Below are positions 27,201-42,200 of a stretch of DNA of 64,000 bases, piece after piece (position 1 is the first letter of the stretch; every line of letters begins with the position of its first letter). Both the position numbers and the translations under genes were made by a program. The stretch comes from Motacilla alba alba. Taxonomy: Eukaryota; Chordata; Aves; Passeriformes; Motacillidae. The notes beneath the pieces were generated by a model. That model was not told the origin of the DNA. It saw nothing but the letters and a program-made list of their open reading frames with translations, and searched no databases. Location: assembly GCF_015832195.1 (NCBI RefSeq), contig NC_052018.1, forward strand, positions 54,311,666-54,375,665. The letters run 5' to 3'.

Positions 27201-30200
27201 TGAGCGGTCAAACGATGCTCCATCGGGGATCTTCTTGGAATGGTCATGGTTCATTGTATACTGTCCAGACCGACGGCTATAAGCGTAAATCAAAAAGAAA
27301 TTTTTGGTTAACATCTTAAGATAACGGATGTATTAATATGTGTGAAAGCACCATGAATTGTGTCAAAGTATTAAAGCAAACCACTGTCAACAAGCAAACC
27401 AAGATGTTAAAAATTACTTTTAGTATCTGGAATATATTTTCAATTTAATATTTCTGCTCTATGGATCTCTCAATCTGGAAGAGTACGGGAGTCTGTCTTA
27501 AAAAGGAAAAAATGAATCCAAGTTCTAGTAATCCTCATTACATATACCTTCAATTCAACTCTCAACAGTCAGGTCCACAAAATTCATGGTACATGTCTTC
27601 CCAGAATCACCACTTAAAGAATTTTTCAAAAGTGTGTTTCTGCCTGAGTAAATTCTCACACCTTAACAGTACAATTACTGTCTCCCTTTGCTCTTCGGCT
27701 TTTATTTTTATTAATATTTACTCTGGTATCTATGACCTTAATTACAGCTCGGAAAGGACAATGTAGAATTACTGCAGTTATAGTTTGTGAAGTAAACTGG
27801 CGAGTCCAAATGTTTAATAAAGACTATAGAAACTATTTGTTTTTATCTTGCCCCCTCTTTGACTGAAAGCTCACCATTTTTATAGTTTGATGTTAGTAGT
27901 TTTTGGTTCACCCTGCCAAACGTATAATGCAAAGGCTTCCAAAAGGATCTTTCATCTTAAGTATAGCTGCAGCTACAAAAAAGAAACCAACAAGCTGAAA
28001 CCTCTAGGTGCCATTTTGACCTCATTTAGACACAGGCAAAAACGACCACTGACCTAGTAAAGAATTCAGTTTAAAAAGGACACAGGTTGCAATTATGTCA
28101 TTGAAGTTACAGGTCACCCTTACAGTTAAATATACCAAATCAAAAGCCACAAGCTGATTCAGATTAACAGTTGACAACATGAATAGTATCTGATTTAACT
28201 TCAGAGTTATCCCTACTTTCTGTAGAGGTAAGACTGGACATTGATGATTTTCAGTAATCTTTTTCTAAACTACTGCTGTAACAGTGTATCAAAATTCTTC
28301 CTTGTATTAAAAAATAGCAATTTCTTTGTATTTCAGGGAGAGCTTCAGAGTCTTATATGTCTGAATTTGTCTCCACATTCTAAAAAAGAAGACACAGTTT
28401 GGGGTTAAGTAATAAATACCACTCATTCCTAGATAAAAAATGCAAGCGTTGTGGATTTATCAATATGTAAACACAGTAAATTAAATCCTACCTTCCTATC
28501 TAGCTGACTTGGCAAGTTTATATAGTATTAAAATGAAAGTCTCTTGTCCTTATATTTTATCTCAGGACAACTGACGCTTGTCAGCTGCCCCTAGGTAAAA
28601 CAGCCATGCCTTTCTCTCTGAAGATAAGCTCCTTGTGTGTCCAAGCCACAAATCCTTTCACACCAGACATGCTTGATTCTCTGATAAGAAATACTAACCA
28701 TATGGACTTTGCCTTTAAAAGTAAAGAGCCTTATGGAAGGACTCTGAGTTTCTACACACCCTGTATCTCTGATCCAAGTGCAAGTTAATAAATGACAATT
28801 AATCACCACGCTAATGTGCACCTCAACACCACTGCTTAACCCGCCCTTACTTGAAAGGTCAGGGAAAAAAAAAACAAAAACATTAAGGACTGTTCAGCAT
28901 TTGCATCAATGGCAATAACACCATCCTGCTCGTAGTGCACATTACCCAATAAATACAACTTCTCCATGTAGCTACCTCAGTTCTTAAACTTCTCCTGACA
29001 GGTGCGTCCCGTGTGTGACCTGTGCTGCTTTTGAACTCAACCTCATCATTGCAGAAAGATGTTCATGGAGTCACAGAAGTGTCCCCAGCAGGCAGCTGGG
29101 GTGCTGAGTGTGGTCAGAGCAGGACAGATGTCCCAGTCCTTGACCAGCCTTCCCTTCTCCTTCAGCTGGAGGTGCTCAGAGCAGACTGGGTCTCTCTCAA
29201 AAATACACTCTGGACACTCGAACTGCTGCCTGAAGGAGGTCAAATTTCAGCTTATTGTCACTCAGTTTAACCCTATGGAGCTGCTCAGCAGCTCTTGGGT
29301 GGCCTTTTACCTTTGGAACAACCTGCTCTCACTGATCCACCTCAGCTGAAATTTAACCACCACCACACACCATGAGAAATTAAAACTAACAGACTAATAC
29401 ATTACAAGCATGCACTTTGAGGAGCTCTGTCAGGACGAGGTGGGATAGACTCCAACATGCTGTGGCTCTGTGCCACACTGACAGGGCAGAGCTACTCCAA
29501 TCCTTCTATAAAAGCCAGGCCTGTCACTTTCTCCAGACTAAGTTCTGTCTCAAAGAAGAGAAGCCTGTGTCCTGAAATGCAGAGCTGACACTCAGCACCG
29601 AGCACTCAAGGCCATTTTCAGGGTCCTATGAACATTTGCTGTACATCACAAACACTCCATTAACTCTCAGAAACAGCATCCTGCCCTTCAGGCTCTGGTC
29701 ACAGGGCTGCTCTGCTCCACCAAATGTAAGCAGCTTTTCTTGCAAGGCTCCTCCTGGCCTGTCCTTTCCACCCCTCATCAACAAACCAATACAGCAACTC
29801 CTAATTTTGAGCAGGCAGTACTGCCATGCCTTCTTTTGAAAGCCCTCTGAGACAGTTCAACATCAATGACCAGGGGATCCTGATGAAAAATATTCATACA
29901 AAAACCTCACCACTCTGCTGTGAACTTGGAATCTCTCCTTCAATATCTGTGTTGCTCTAGGCCCATTCTCAGCTGCCAGCCTCAACCCCAGCTCCAGCAA
30001 CACCTGAGTTCCTCATGAGGCAAGTGCCACACCACTCCCACTCCACTCACTGACTCCTTGTCTTCCCTCATCCGACTCAACCAACTCCCTATCCCCAGTA
30101 TCTGTTCAGACTGCAAACCTTTCCAAAGCCATCTGCATTTGTTCATAGCCACAATCACATTTCTGTGGGCTAGGACAGAGAGAGGCTCTGGTTCAGAGTG

Positions 30201-33200
30201 AACAACTGCTAAAGCTCCAGCTGACAGAGCTGGATCAGAGCCTTTTTTCACTTCACTTGGTTCAAGGTTTCTTGCCTTGCATACTGCACCAGAGAAAGAT
30301 ATTGGTGAAGCAGTATTTGGTGCACAATCGGCACAGCAATAGCTCCAGGCATCTTCATCTCTGTCTCTCCTATGAACCTCCTCCTGGGTACAAAAAGGCA
30401 CAAACAGAACCTTTTGAAGATAAGGAGGACTGTCTTCATTCCTCATCTACCTTGGTGTAGATGAGAAGAGAAAAATAATTTTGAGATTTCACAGCATATG
30501 GGAAAATAGGCTGCCAATTAATATTTTTATTTTTATTTTTAGATATCTGTAGACAAGAGCAAGAATATGGGTTTCCTGATGTGACTTTGTACAAAATCCA
30601 ATCCTTCTCCAAACTTATCCTCAATAAGCATTTGTTGTATACTGCACAACAGCAATGCAGAGGTGGAAACGTTAAGGCCAAGAAGAACAGAGAGAAGGGG
30701 AAAAGTAATCAGTCTTAGTAATAATATAAGGAATCTGAGAGACCTTTTTAAACGTAATTAATGCCACACTTATAGGCTCATTAAAAATTATTTTAGAAGT
30801 ATTTCAAATGCCCCATGTTACAAACTTTGAAATTTTGTAGAAAACTGATTTCCAAAAAACTATCAGTAGGAAATAAATATGGCTCATGGAAAAAAAAAAG
30901 CTATTACTGCAGTTGCAGAAAATAGGTTACTTCTCCAGTACATTGTTGTTTTCAGGTATCCAGTTTATGTATTTAAAATTTGAAAAAAGCAGCTGCTTTT
31001 CACAAGGATCTTAAAGGATATCTCTTTTTCCCCCCTCGAAAATGTAAGGTACTGCTAACACACACAGTCCCTTGAAGCAATTTTCAAGCATTTCAGATTA
31101 CTGAATAGCAAGCTTACTCACCAGCAGTTTCATCACCCCCAGAAAACTCATATTTTTATTAAGGTCGTAACTAACAACACACTCGAACTCCATTAAAATC
31201 TTATAAACATCTATTTCCACTTACTTGTAAAATAGTTTACTCTTCAAATAGCTTTACAGGGAGCAGTGCAATACTCTTATTTCCAGATGGCACAGTCAGT
31301 TCTGACCTCTGATACTCAGACATTGACCTTTGCAGCTGATGAGATTTTTTTGCCTGTTTATTTCAGTACAAAACAGAGCTCCCAGGCATAAAACTCATTC
31401 TTCAATATAGTTATTGCAGTGTTTTACCAGATTTAATATTCTTGTCCCACCCACCAGAGACACTTTTTTTTTATTGGCAACATCAAGGATGCGAGACGAA
31501 GCACTCCAGTTTTCCAGAAGGAAGCCATTAAAAACAATTTTTGTAATGAACACCATTCATTACATTTACAAGGGAAAAAACAGATTTAGGTTACTTTACT
31601 AAGTACTGATGTGCTTCATGTTGTGGCAAGTACTTAAAGAAGAAGTACTGTGTGCAAATTGATGCCTATGTAACTTAGATCAAAGTTACAAGGTGCTTAT
31701 ATAGCTTGAGTTATAAGATATCAGTATAACCTAATACATCTATATAACCTGATATCAATATAACCTAAATCATGACTTTTTATAGATCTACATAACCTGA
31801 TATCTATATAACCTGATATAAATAACTTTTTATACAATGTAATGGCTAGTATATGGTTAACTAGTTTCTTAATGCTGAATAGACAAAAAAGAAGAAAAAA
31901 CTCACCAGATGGATAGCATTAGAAACAGGTAAGTATAGAACTAACGATAAATTGGCAAGTGCAAAGCCAATTAGCCACAAACCAAAGAATTTCGGCCGGT
32001 AAAGACTAGACAGACCAAGGAACACCATAACTGGGCATGCTCCAAAGACAAAGCTGAAAAGGTCAGATGTAGATAAGACCTTGGAAGCCTTCAAAGACCC
32101 CTGAGGACCCCGAATTAGGGAGATGCAAGCACAGTGCAAAAGAACAATCTAATAACCATGAGATCATACTATGTAAATTACTTCTGACACATAGGTGATG
32201 ATGCTGCAGTGACACAGTGATACTAAGTAATACTTACTGTATAAATACACCACAGCACTTAACAAGGGTGGGTGAGTTAAGAGGAGACATCCCCCTCACC
32301 ACCAGCACTGCAATAAACAAATACCTGCTCTGTAGACATTGGTCTATGGGGATTTATTTCCAGCCTATCTTTCAGGCATCAAAATGTTTTCTTCACAGCT
32401 TTTCCTTTTGTGACCAACTTTGTCCTTTCTCAGCCTTTAAGAAAATGACTCTTTACGTTAATCATTGATTTATGCCATAATAAAACTGTGCTTTTTTTTC
32501 CAGTTCTGTCACCATGATTTTGATTTTCTCAAGAATCATTTTATAACAGAGCATCTGTCTTTATTCCTTATCTTCTTCCCTGTGAAAACTGTATTCCTCG
32601 TCTGTTGCACTGCCTTTTTAGCAGTTCATAATTGACATTTGTCATGTGTAAACTACAACAGCTAGAGATGAATCAGTTTGTAAGGTGCACTTACACCAGC
32701 ATTTCAGCTAAATTCACTTTGCAGAAAGCTAATTTTGTCCTTAATCCCATTTTTCTCACTTAAGAACTAAGGACTATGTTGTGTTGTGAAACAGTGAGTG
32801 ATGAGAAAAAATATAATCATTGTCATTTTTGTAGTGCTAACCACTAATTTTGGATCTGAATATAACCTTTCAAGAGAGTTTGGAGTTTGTTTTCCCAAGT
32901 AACCATTGCAGGTGATGGGGCCCTGCTCTCCTGGAGATGGCTGAACACCTGCCTGCCCATGGGAAGCAGGGAATTAATGCCTTGTTTTGCTTTGCTTGTG
33001 TGCATGGTTTTTGCTTTCCCCATTAAACTGTGTCTATCTCAAACCCATGAGTTTTCTAGCTTTTATGCTTCCAATTCTCTACCCAGCCCTGTTGGCAAGG
33101 GAGTGACTTAGTGGTGCTTGATTGCTGGCTGGGCTTAAACCACAACATCAAGTGATATAATTATTTGTCAAACTGAACTATTACATATCCTTGAACAGTA

Positions 33201-36200
33201 CACTGAAAATACAATGTTTGGCCTTAAAAGTATCTTTAAATCCTAGCCATTAAACACTGCTGTTGGAATTCTTGTACAGGCAATGTCTTGAGCACTGCTG
33301 CCCTTCACACACATTTTCTGGCACTGCAATAAACTAGCACTTAAGAGTTACACAAAACAATAAAAACATATCTGACTACAGCTACATTACTGCAGCAACT
33401 TCTGAAATGTCCATGCAAAGAGAATCATAAAAGCTATTTAGTAGCCATACATCGAGCTGGTAGTGAGGCTCACTGATTCTGGACATCACACCAACACACG
33501 CTTAGATCTGTTAACCTCATAAACAAGACACAAAGAGAGGGGGAGAAAAAAGGGGTGGGTACTTGGCTCAGAGAGGTGAAGCCTGCTGCTCGAACTTGCG
33601 GTGTAAATCAGTGACAGAAACAAGAATAATTCTCAGTTCTCTGGAGCCGTTCACCACTGGACCACTGAGTGTTAAAGATTGAGATCTGACCCCATGGCAT
33701 ACTGCAATACAGATAAAAGGAAGCTTTGCTTTTGTGGGTTTGTGACTGACTCCAGCACTGTGGCTATAAATAAAACAGCACTCTCAAAGAACAATTATCT
33801 TGTTGACATAAGAGTTACAAAGTACAGTAATCTGTGTAAGTAATTTTAAGTTTAGTTAGTACAAAGGCTAGCTAAATTTAAACAACCAAAAAAATGCCTT
33901 TGAGTACTAGTGCTGGTTCATTCTGAAAATTTTTTACTGAGCCATCACATCCATGAGAGACTGTGCCTTTAAACATACAGGACTTCTTAAGTCCTGTCTA
34001 ATCTAAACTAAGCAGACAAGGAGAGGAAAACAGTGTGATCTCCTGTCCCACTTCTCATTGAGAATACTGAGCTATAAGAAGTGTGGGAATAAGTCAAGCT
34101 CCTAAACTCAAAGCTCTCCCCATTCCTCCCCTCCTTTCAAGATGCCAAGCAGCACCACAGGATGCAAAAACTTCTTAACTGAATTAATCAAGAAAGCTGA
34201 AATCCAATGGCTACGGCAGTGGCGTGGCTGCAGTTCCCCCATTGTTGGCTGGATCACTGACCTGGGAAGCAACTTCCAGACTTTCCTACAGCCATGGTGC
34301 CTACCAGAAGGGCATCCTGGTTTTTCATGATATCTAGGAAAAGCTGCAGAGTTTTTTGTTACCAAATCACTTATCCTAGTGGTTTCAACCCAATGTTCGA
34401 GACACTTTTGACACGCCACCCCTTCACACACTATCCACCATTTTGCAGTGGAGGTTTAAGCATTTTTCAAAGTCTTCTTCTGTTTTAAAAAAAAATCAAA
34501 TTGGAATTGATGTGGCTATCAAAGCAGGTTGTCCTAAAATAACTGAATTTTACATAAAGCCACAGAGTAGTGACACTACCTAAATTAAAATAAATTGGGT
34601 TTTGAAAATGAAAATGTCATCTTTTCACAAGAATTAACATATTAAAAGAGGAGTTTTTTATTTAATTGAAAGCTAAAACCTCCCATTTCAAACTAAAGCC
34701 GGTATCACAACCTTTCATAAATAACAACTAAACCTTGAGCAAGACCAAGTCTGGACATTTGGTGTCCAGAGCAATGCAAAAATACTTATTACCACCCTTA
34801 AAGTGCTTCCTAGATTTCACAAGGCATTAGAGAAACCTCAGTCTGGGCTTGTATGGCTGCTTTTCATTCTACCTCCCAAATCTTGTCACATATTGAACAG
34901 CTGCATCCTGTCTTTTCTACCTTTTGTGACATACGCTCTTTCCATGACTGACTGCAAACTCTCCTGCAATTCAGTCTTTTCAAGAGACTCATACAGAACA
35001 TGGTAAAATAACAGTAAGGAAGCAACATAATTTAACAGTATTTTTCATGAAGTGACACTTTGCATTCCTTCCCTCCCATATTAAATAATTTCATTTTGGC
35101 TACTCTGTAACCTTATGGAAGATTTTGAATGTCAAATGCAATCAAACTTCCCCAAAATCCCCCTTAAGCTCCAAAGAAAAGCCAGAGAAGTAGGAACTGA
35201 GGCAAAGCTCTGTTTTTCCAAAGAGTACAAAGTGATTGCAGAGAAGGTATAAAACAGTACTCAGTTTCTAAATTAACATAAAACAGGCTGAGCAAAGAGA
35301 ATCAGGTCTCTCAGGATTGTTTGTAATACCATCAGCTGCTGTTAATACCTGCTCAAAACTGCTCTGGAGATTAACAACAACAACAAAAAACAAAAACAAC
35401 AAAGAAAACCAAAACCAAACTAAACCAAGAATCCAGAAAACCCCACCAACTGGCATTTTATACCCCTCCATGAATAATAAATACGCAACAGGCCAAAGTT
35501 AGGGTTGCCAGACTCTAAGTTTAAAAAGTTATATATATACATATATACACCATATTGCTTCCAGCTACATCCTCATTACTATTTATATAAGATTATTTTT
35601 TACCTTCATAAAAAATATATCCTTACTACTTTCCCAACCCCAGCCTGTTGCTGAAGAAAACAGGAAAGAAACTGTGGCAATGGCACAGGCTATTACACTC
35701 AACATTCTAATCCACTGCACCAGAAATGGCAGATTCCAGATACGATGCCAAAACTTAATCTGCCTGAACTATATGCAGTACCTCTAAGAAGATTAAAATA
35801 TTTCATGACATTTCCTTTGACAGGACTTCATGTTCCTACATTGGACTCTGTTTTCCACTTCTGATGACATAAATTATAATTATGGTAAACTAATAAATTT
35901 ACATATTCTAGACTCACCTGGAATATTTTGTGCAGTGTCAGTCACAATCATAATATATTCACAGTCAGAACATAAAAATGATATTAAACTATTAGAGAGC
36001 ATCCAAAGGAGGGCAACAAAGATGGTGAAGGGAGTTTAGGGGAAGCCGTATGAGGAGCAGCTGAGGTCACTTGGTCTGTTCATCCTGGAGGAGACTGATG
36101 GGAGATCTCATTGGAGCTAGAACTTCCTTGTGAGGGGAAGAGAAAGAGCAGACACTGATCTCTTTTTTGGGATGACCAGTGACAGGTCCTGAGGAAATGG

Positions 36201-39200
36201 CCTGAAATTGTGTCAGGGGGGATTTAGGCTGGGTATCAGGAAAAGGTTTTCACCCAGGGTGGTGATGGTGGCTGGGCACTGGAACAGGCTCACTAGGGAA
36301 GAGGTCACAGCACCAGCCTGACAAGAGTTCAAGAAGCATTTGGACAATGCTCTCAGGCACATGGTGTGACTCTTGGGAATGTTCTGTGCAGGGCCAGGAG
36401 TTGCACTCAATGATCCTTGAGGGATCCTTCCAACTCAGCATATCCTGTGATTTTGTGGTTCTGTTACAGATCACTGGCACCCCATGTATGATGTGAATGA
36501 AAAAGGTGCTAGAACTATAACATCCACACATTTGGACAGTCGCCAAAGCAGTTATTTGCTAAGCCATCTCAGGTTGTTTCAGGAAAAACATGACCTTGTT
36601 CCACTCTACACAAAATGAGAAAGAATTCAGGACTGACAAGTACAGCCATAAAGCCTCTCCCCACAAAATGACTGTATCAGCAGTGTTTCCTTGGTTTTGG
36701 GGGTACATTCCAGCATTCAAGCTGTTTAACTCAATGCATGCTTTTATCTTTATTCTACAACAATAATATGCAGAAGCCTGCTTGTTTCTTTTAGAAAAAG
36801 GTGATCAAGACCTCAGTTTTGGAGATTATTTAAAACCCCAAAACATTACGACATAATGTATAATCACACCTGCAATGAAATTATCACAATCTAGCTAAAC
36901 TGAGAAGTATGAGGAGAAATTGGTTTTGGTTTTACTTCTGTACTGACAAAATTAAGTCAACTGCATTGTCTCAGGTCCTGACATTCTGACCCTCTTATTT
37001 GTCATTTGAATGAAAATTCTTATAGGCTTAGGATTCACATTCCTATTTTTTGCACATACTCATCCATTTCTGTTCCAAATCACACATTTCAGAAAATCAG
37101 CTATTCCCAGGAGAGCAAAATCCAGAAGGAAAAACAAGGGGACAATGGAATGTGGGTGACCTGTATAAGTAAAATCACAAAAGTGGCACCATATTAGGAG
37201 CTAGTTTGCAAGTCATGCACACCTATGGAAAAGCTGGGACAGCTCATCCTGTACCAACTCCCAATGAATGAAAACAGAAGTCAATTTCCAAACTCAACAA
37301 ACACTCTGTATATTTCCCTTATATTCAACCCTGTGTTTAAACCTATAGTTAAAAAAAAAAAAAGAAAAATTGCCTACAGCTAGGAAAATAAGAAAAAGAA
37401 GGGCCTCATATCAATCTCCTTTGTCACATTTTTGGCTCTGTCCCATGGTCAACTGACCTACCTTTCTCTTTCCTTCCAAATGCCTTTTATATCACCTGGC
37501 TTCATATGGGCACAGGTGTTTTTGTTTGTAATTTTGATTCTTTTCATTCTCTACAGTTCATATCAATTACAAAAATGTGGGCAAAATATGTTTCCTGTAA
37601 CTACCTTCATGCTGCTTATTGGGAAAATACTCAAGCATATAATACACATTTTAAAACTATACTTTTTTCTGTAATCTTTCAAGAGAACCACTAGAACTAA
37701 TCTTACCCCAAAGAAGAGAATAAAGCCTGTGTGAGACCACTTCAGGCTCCACAAATATCAAAGAGAATAAACCAGGAAGTGAAACAGATACAGTATTTGT
37801 AATTCCATTATTGAGAGGCAGACAGGAAAGATTTAAATAATTTATTTTTCTTTTCACATCGGAAAAAATAAGCATGGCAACAAAGCCCAATTTAAGATAT
37901 CCTGGAAAATACGAGGATCATTTAGTAAAGTACAGTTATAGCCATGAAATTATACTGGAGTTACTTTTGTGCCCTTAAAAGCAATTAGTTCTCTAAAATC
38001 ATAAGCTCTTACCATTTTAAAGGACCTCTTAGTTAGGCCTATATCCCTGTTACTTGCCAATATAAGGCTTACAGCACAACTCAGTAATTTTGTTTATGCT
38101 TGAAGGGAATTGGCACGCATTCACAGGCAATTTATTACAATATAATCCTTACATTCAGAATAAATTGTAAATGAATTTTTATGAGCATTCCTAAACAAGG
38201 AAATTCATGCAGGAATCTAAAGATGTTTTGTAAGGAAACCTCTTTCATTGTCTAAACAAACCACCAACAAAGACCCAGGAAGACAAAGCAGATAAAACTG
38301 GTCTCAAGAGAAGCTGGGGGAGAGAGAGAGGAGGAAGCAGGAAGGGCTGAGGAGAGCAGCATAAGCAAAGTGGGCCAGCATTCAAGGATTCTGAGGAATA
38401 CAGGTCTGTTCAGAAACAAAACATCAGAGAGATGCTTAATGGCAAGAAGATAGGAGAGAGGGAGGCCTCAAGGATGCTGCGAGGAATGGACCATCTGGGT
38501 TTAGCTCAGGCTCAGCATACGGAAAGTGGCATTTGCAAACGGCTTCAAAAGTGGTGGCTGGGATTTCACTTACGGCCAAAGGAGCTAAAACACAGTACTG
38601 CACATGCCTCTGCACATGAGGCAAACCTGCTCTGAGAAATTCCTTTTAGGAGGCAGGCAGGGTGTGCCACAGCAGGAGCAAAGGGATGTGCAGATGTGCC
38701 CTGATCCAGCTGTTTCCTCCACACCCCCTCCCCACAGACCAACTGCGCAAAGAGGGCCGCAGAGAAGCCCATTCCCACCTCAGCAAAAGAAGAGAGGCTA
38801 AAAAGTGCACCCAGTGGCAATCCTAACTTTTTATCTTCCAGGGCAACAACTAAAGCTGTGAGTCTACAATGTGTCCTTCCCTATCAAATTCCTTCTTCTA
38901 AGCAAATATTCCTGGGAAGTACCTGTTCCAGGGTTGCAACAGCTGAACTGTCTGCAGAAGAGTACTGCAGACCCATGCCAACCTGTACTCTGTTACCTAC
39001 GCTAACGAGCACTTCCAAAGGCTTCTCGTCCTACGACCAAGCAAGGAACTCACTAAACAAAACAAAATTACATTAATATACTCCTTCTCTCCTCATTTTT
39101 CTTGGGTAGTTCTTATATGTCAGTAGGCAACCAGGCAAGCAGGAAGCAGCTCAGGATCACAGATTTTCTTTTTCTCTCTCACCCTCTGTTGCTACATCTG

Positions 39201-42200
39201 TTTTCTGAACATCAGTGGAAAAGACATAAAAATGTGTCTTTTTTTTTTCAGGCCACTGCAAAGCTTTGCTGGTACTTGTATGCATAGGTATATCTCTTCA
39301 CCTACAAATTACAATTACAGATGTAGAGCTACCAGTCTGGATATACAGATGTGTTCGTGTGCAAATGGGGAAGGCAACCTACCACAGGGTTCACCTGTCC
39401 ACAAGCTATGAGCTCCAGGGCTTGAACACAAAACCAAAACTTCCATGAAAAGGATTTGAAAGAGCTTTTGTTTTGTTCCAGGTGAGGGGTGGGGGGGCAA
39501 AAGAGAACATAATAGAAACCAAACAACAGAGGGAAAACAGACACAAAACAAACACTGGAAAATAAGGAAAAAAGAACTCCAAAACATGGAAATGAAATAT
39601 TGATCATTTAACAGAAACAACCATTCCAAATGAAAAACAAAACCTAAAAAATCCATCTCACATGTATTTTGTTATTATTTGATCACAGTTTCCCACATGT
39701 AGTCCTTGTTTCTCATTTCCGCTACCAGCATTCCATTTTTTTGTTATTTACTCTTAAATGTGATTTTTTTGGGGGTAAGCAGTCTCCATTCCAGGTGGGT
39801 ACCTAGGTAGAGAGGGCATGAAAACTTAATACTATCAGGAGAGACTGCTGTCATATTTAAAGGCAGCAAGAGGGATTGTACAAGTCTGGTCAGAAAGAGA
39901 ACTATGACAGTCACTACTTGCTCTGCAGCTGAAAAGAAAAAGTGCTGCTAGCAAAATGACAAAAAAAAGAAAAAGAAAACCAAAAGAGCTCTTGCCAACT
40001 TTACTCTAAATTACACTCATCAAAGAGTATGCTGATGGAGTCTGCAAGAATTCTGGTATTTCTATATTAAACACAGGTAGTAAAATAAAAATAAAAAAGT
40101 CTGTTTTTAGATTTGCAAATTATCTAGTTGATGCCTCTTAATACAAATTATTTAGGAAAATTCTTTGTTTTCCTCCCTAACCAACATTCCCTTATTTATC
40201 AACATCTTAAAAACATGAAAGATATTGGTTTCTAAGTTAGCACGCAGTGCCCTACGTGGTTTTTCAGCCGATAACATTTTCCATGATGATTGTTCTAAAA
40301 AAAAATCAGTCTATTTTGAAAGAAATTGATCCATCGTGTGAAACACCATAAATCTGGCTTTTCAACATCATTGCATCACTAGTATTAGCCATAACACTTA
40401 CTCTGCATTCCCAAACAAAATACTTCAGTGAGGGCTAACTGCTAGCAAAAAATGCAAGTAAGAATGACATTGTACTTTTAACTTTCCCCATGAATCTAGA
40501 GGTTCTATCCCCACCTTTAACTTCAGACATATTCCTTTGCATAAACAGGGAAAAAATAGCACCCATTTGTAATACTAAGTAGCTACAATTACAGACCCCA
40601 GTAATAATCAAGGAAAATGAAATACAATACTTCACATACAGCACATTAAACCTGAAGTAAGGCACAATCCATATGCAGATGCTTCTATAAATATGAATTC
40701 ATATTTTCTTTTGCCACTGTGTACGGAAAAACAAGGGCAATGTTAAAGCACTCATGAGTATTGCTATCCATGATTAGTTACAGGACCGAGCTCCTCATGC
40801 TAGACAGCTGTACTTCCCATTATGAGACACATCTACAAATGAGTACCATATGTTCTTATACAATATAATACGTACACAGGGAAATAAAAAACATTTGCTG
40901 CCTGCAATATTAAGTCATATATGAAAACTCCATTTCAATTAAACTGAAAGTAGCATATTATGACAGTGACCTAAGCCTGCAATTTGGGGGAAAGGGCAGG
41001 CAGTGGGTGGGTGGAGGAAGGGAAGGCACCCTGAATGGGCCTGACATTGGTGCACACAGCAGAGACATTTCCAGGCAGCAAAGGGAACCAGGTGTGAGGC
41101 AAGCCAGAGCAGAAGCTGCAGGGTAGCCCATGAATCCTTCACGCCCTGCTTCCCAGCTGCACTGCCTGACCACTCTGTCCTGTCCTCAGCCCTGGGCAGC
41201 ATCCTGCTGTCTTTCCAGCACCGAAGTGAGCGCCCATACACCCTAAAAAATAGGGAACCTGTACACAGCAACAGCAAAGAGAGGTGATGAGGGGACTGAA
41301 CATCCCTGGGCCAGAGCTGAGTGACAAATACATCCTCTGAGCTCAGGCAGGGTGACACAGTTAAGTCCCTTCCTACCAGAGGTATTAAAGTAAACTCCTT
41401 TTTAATACCGTCTGCACTGAAAATGCACACTTGCAAGTCTTAAAATTTTATGTGGATACAAGAAATACTTGATCATATAAGTAGCCAATTCTATCTCAGA
41501 GGATAAAGAATAATTCCTTTGCCAAAATAAAGCACCTGGACAAAGTCATTTGTAAAGAACTATAGAAGTGCTGACAGACTGACACAGAAATGGAATTACA
41601 CACTTGTAAGCATGAAAATGGTCTAAAATCTACAATGAAAGTCAACAGAGCAATAGCAATTGATGTAGAAACTCTGTAACAGGAAATTTACAACACATTT
41701 TAACATAAAGATGAAAAGGAGACTTTCAAAGAAGGACAAATGCCCATATACCTAAATTATACTATTTTCTCAATTCTCAGTTCCCTAAATGCAAAACTTG
41801 TGTGTGTGCTTTACAGTTTCTGCCACCCTTGTTGAGTGTTTGCACCAGACGTGCTCTAATCTCCTTCATCTTTGAAGGTCAGGAAGGTCCAGTGAAGAAT
41901 TTCAGGATATTTTCATTGACTGTGCCCTCTAGGCAACTGACTAAATTTTCTTTTTTTTGTTGTCTCATGGCGCCTCACTGGGAAGTAAATCAGAATTATT
42001 TGTACAATGCCCTCTCAGAATAAACATGACCTTTACTACCAGTATGTACATTACTGTTTTAAACAATGACATAATGAAGCTGCCTCTTCATCAAGAGTGC
42101 CAAAGCAGTGCTTTGGCTCCAGTTCCTCCTTTGTCACACAAGCTTCACTCCTGTGCAACCTCAGAGTGCCCCAAATCCAAGCCACCTCACCCTACACAAG

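Noticed and set aside
29500..29520. TATA-like TCTATAAAAGCC in intron 1
   Set aside because: A lone TATA match in 29 kb is expected by chance; no LTR termini or first exon could be placed around it.
29982..30446. 154-codon minus-strand open frame in intron 1
   Set aside because: No recognisable domain and no splice or codon-bias support; flanking sequence is ordinary intron.
31861..32139. 92-codon hydrophobic minus-strand frame resembling a membrane protein
   Set aside because: Hydrophobic runs come from A/T-rich repeat DNA; the segment looks like an LTR fragment and has no family match.
40939..41436. 165-codon minus-strand open frame in intron 1
   Set aside because: No motif, membrane pattern or similarity recognised; it lies in a GC-richer intron block where long frames arise by chance.
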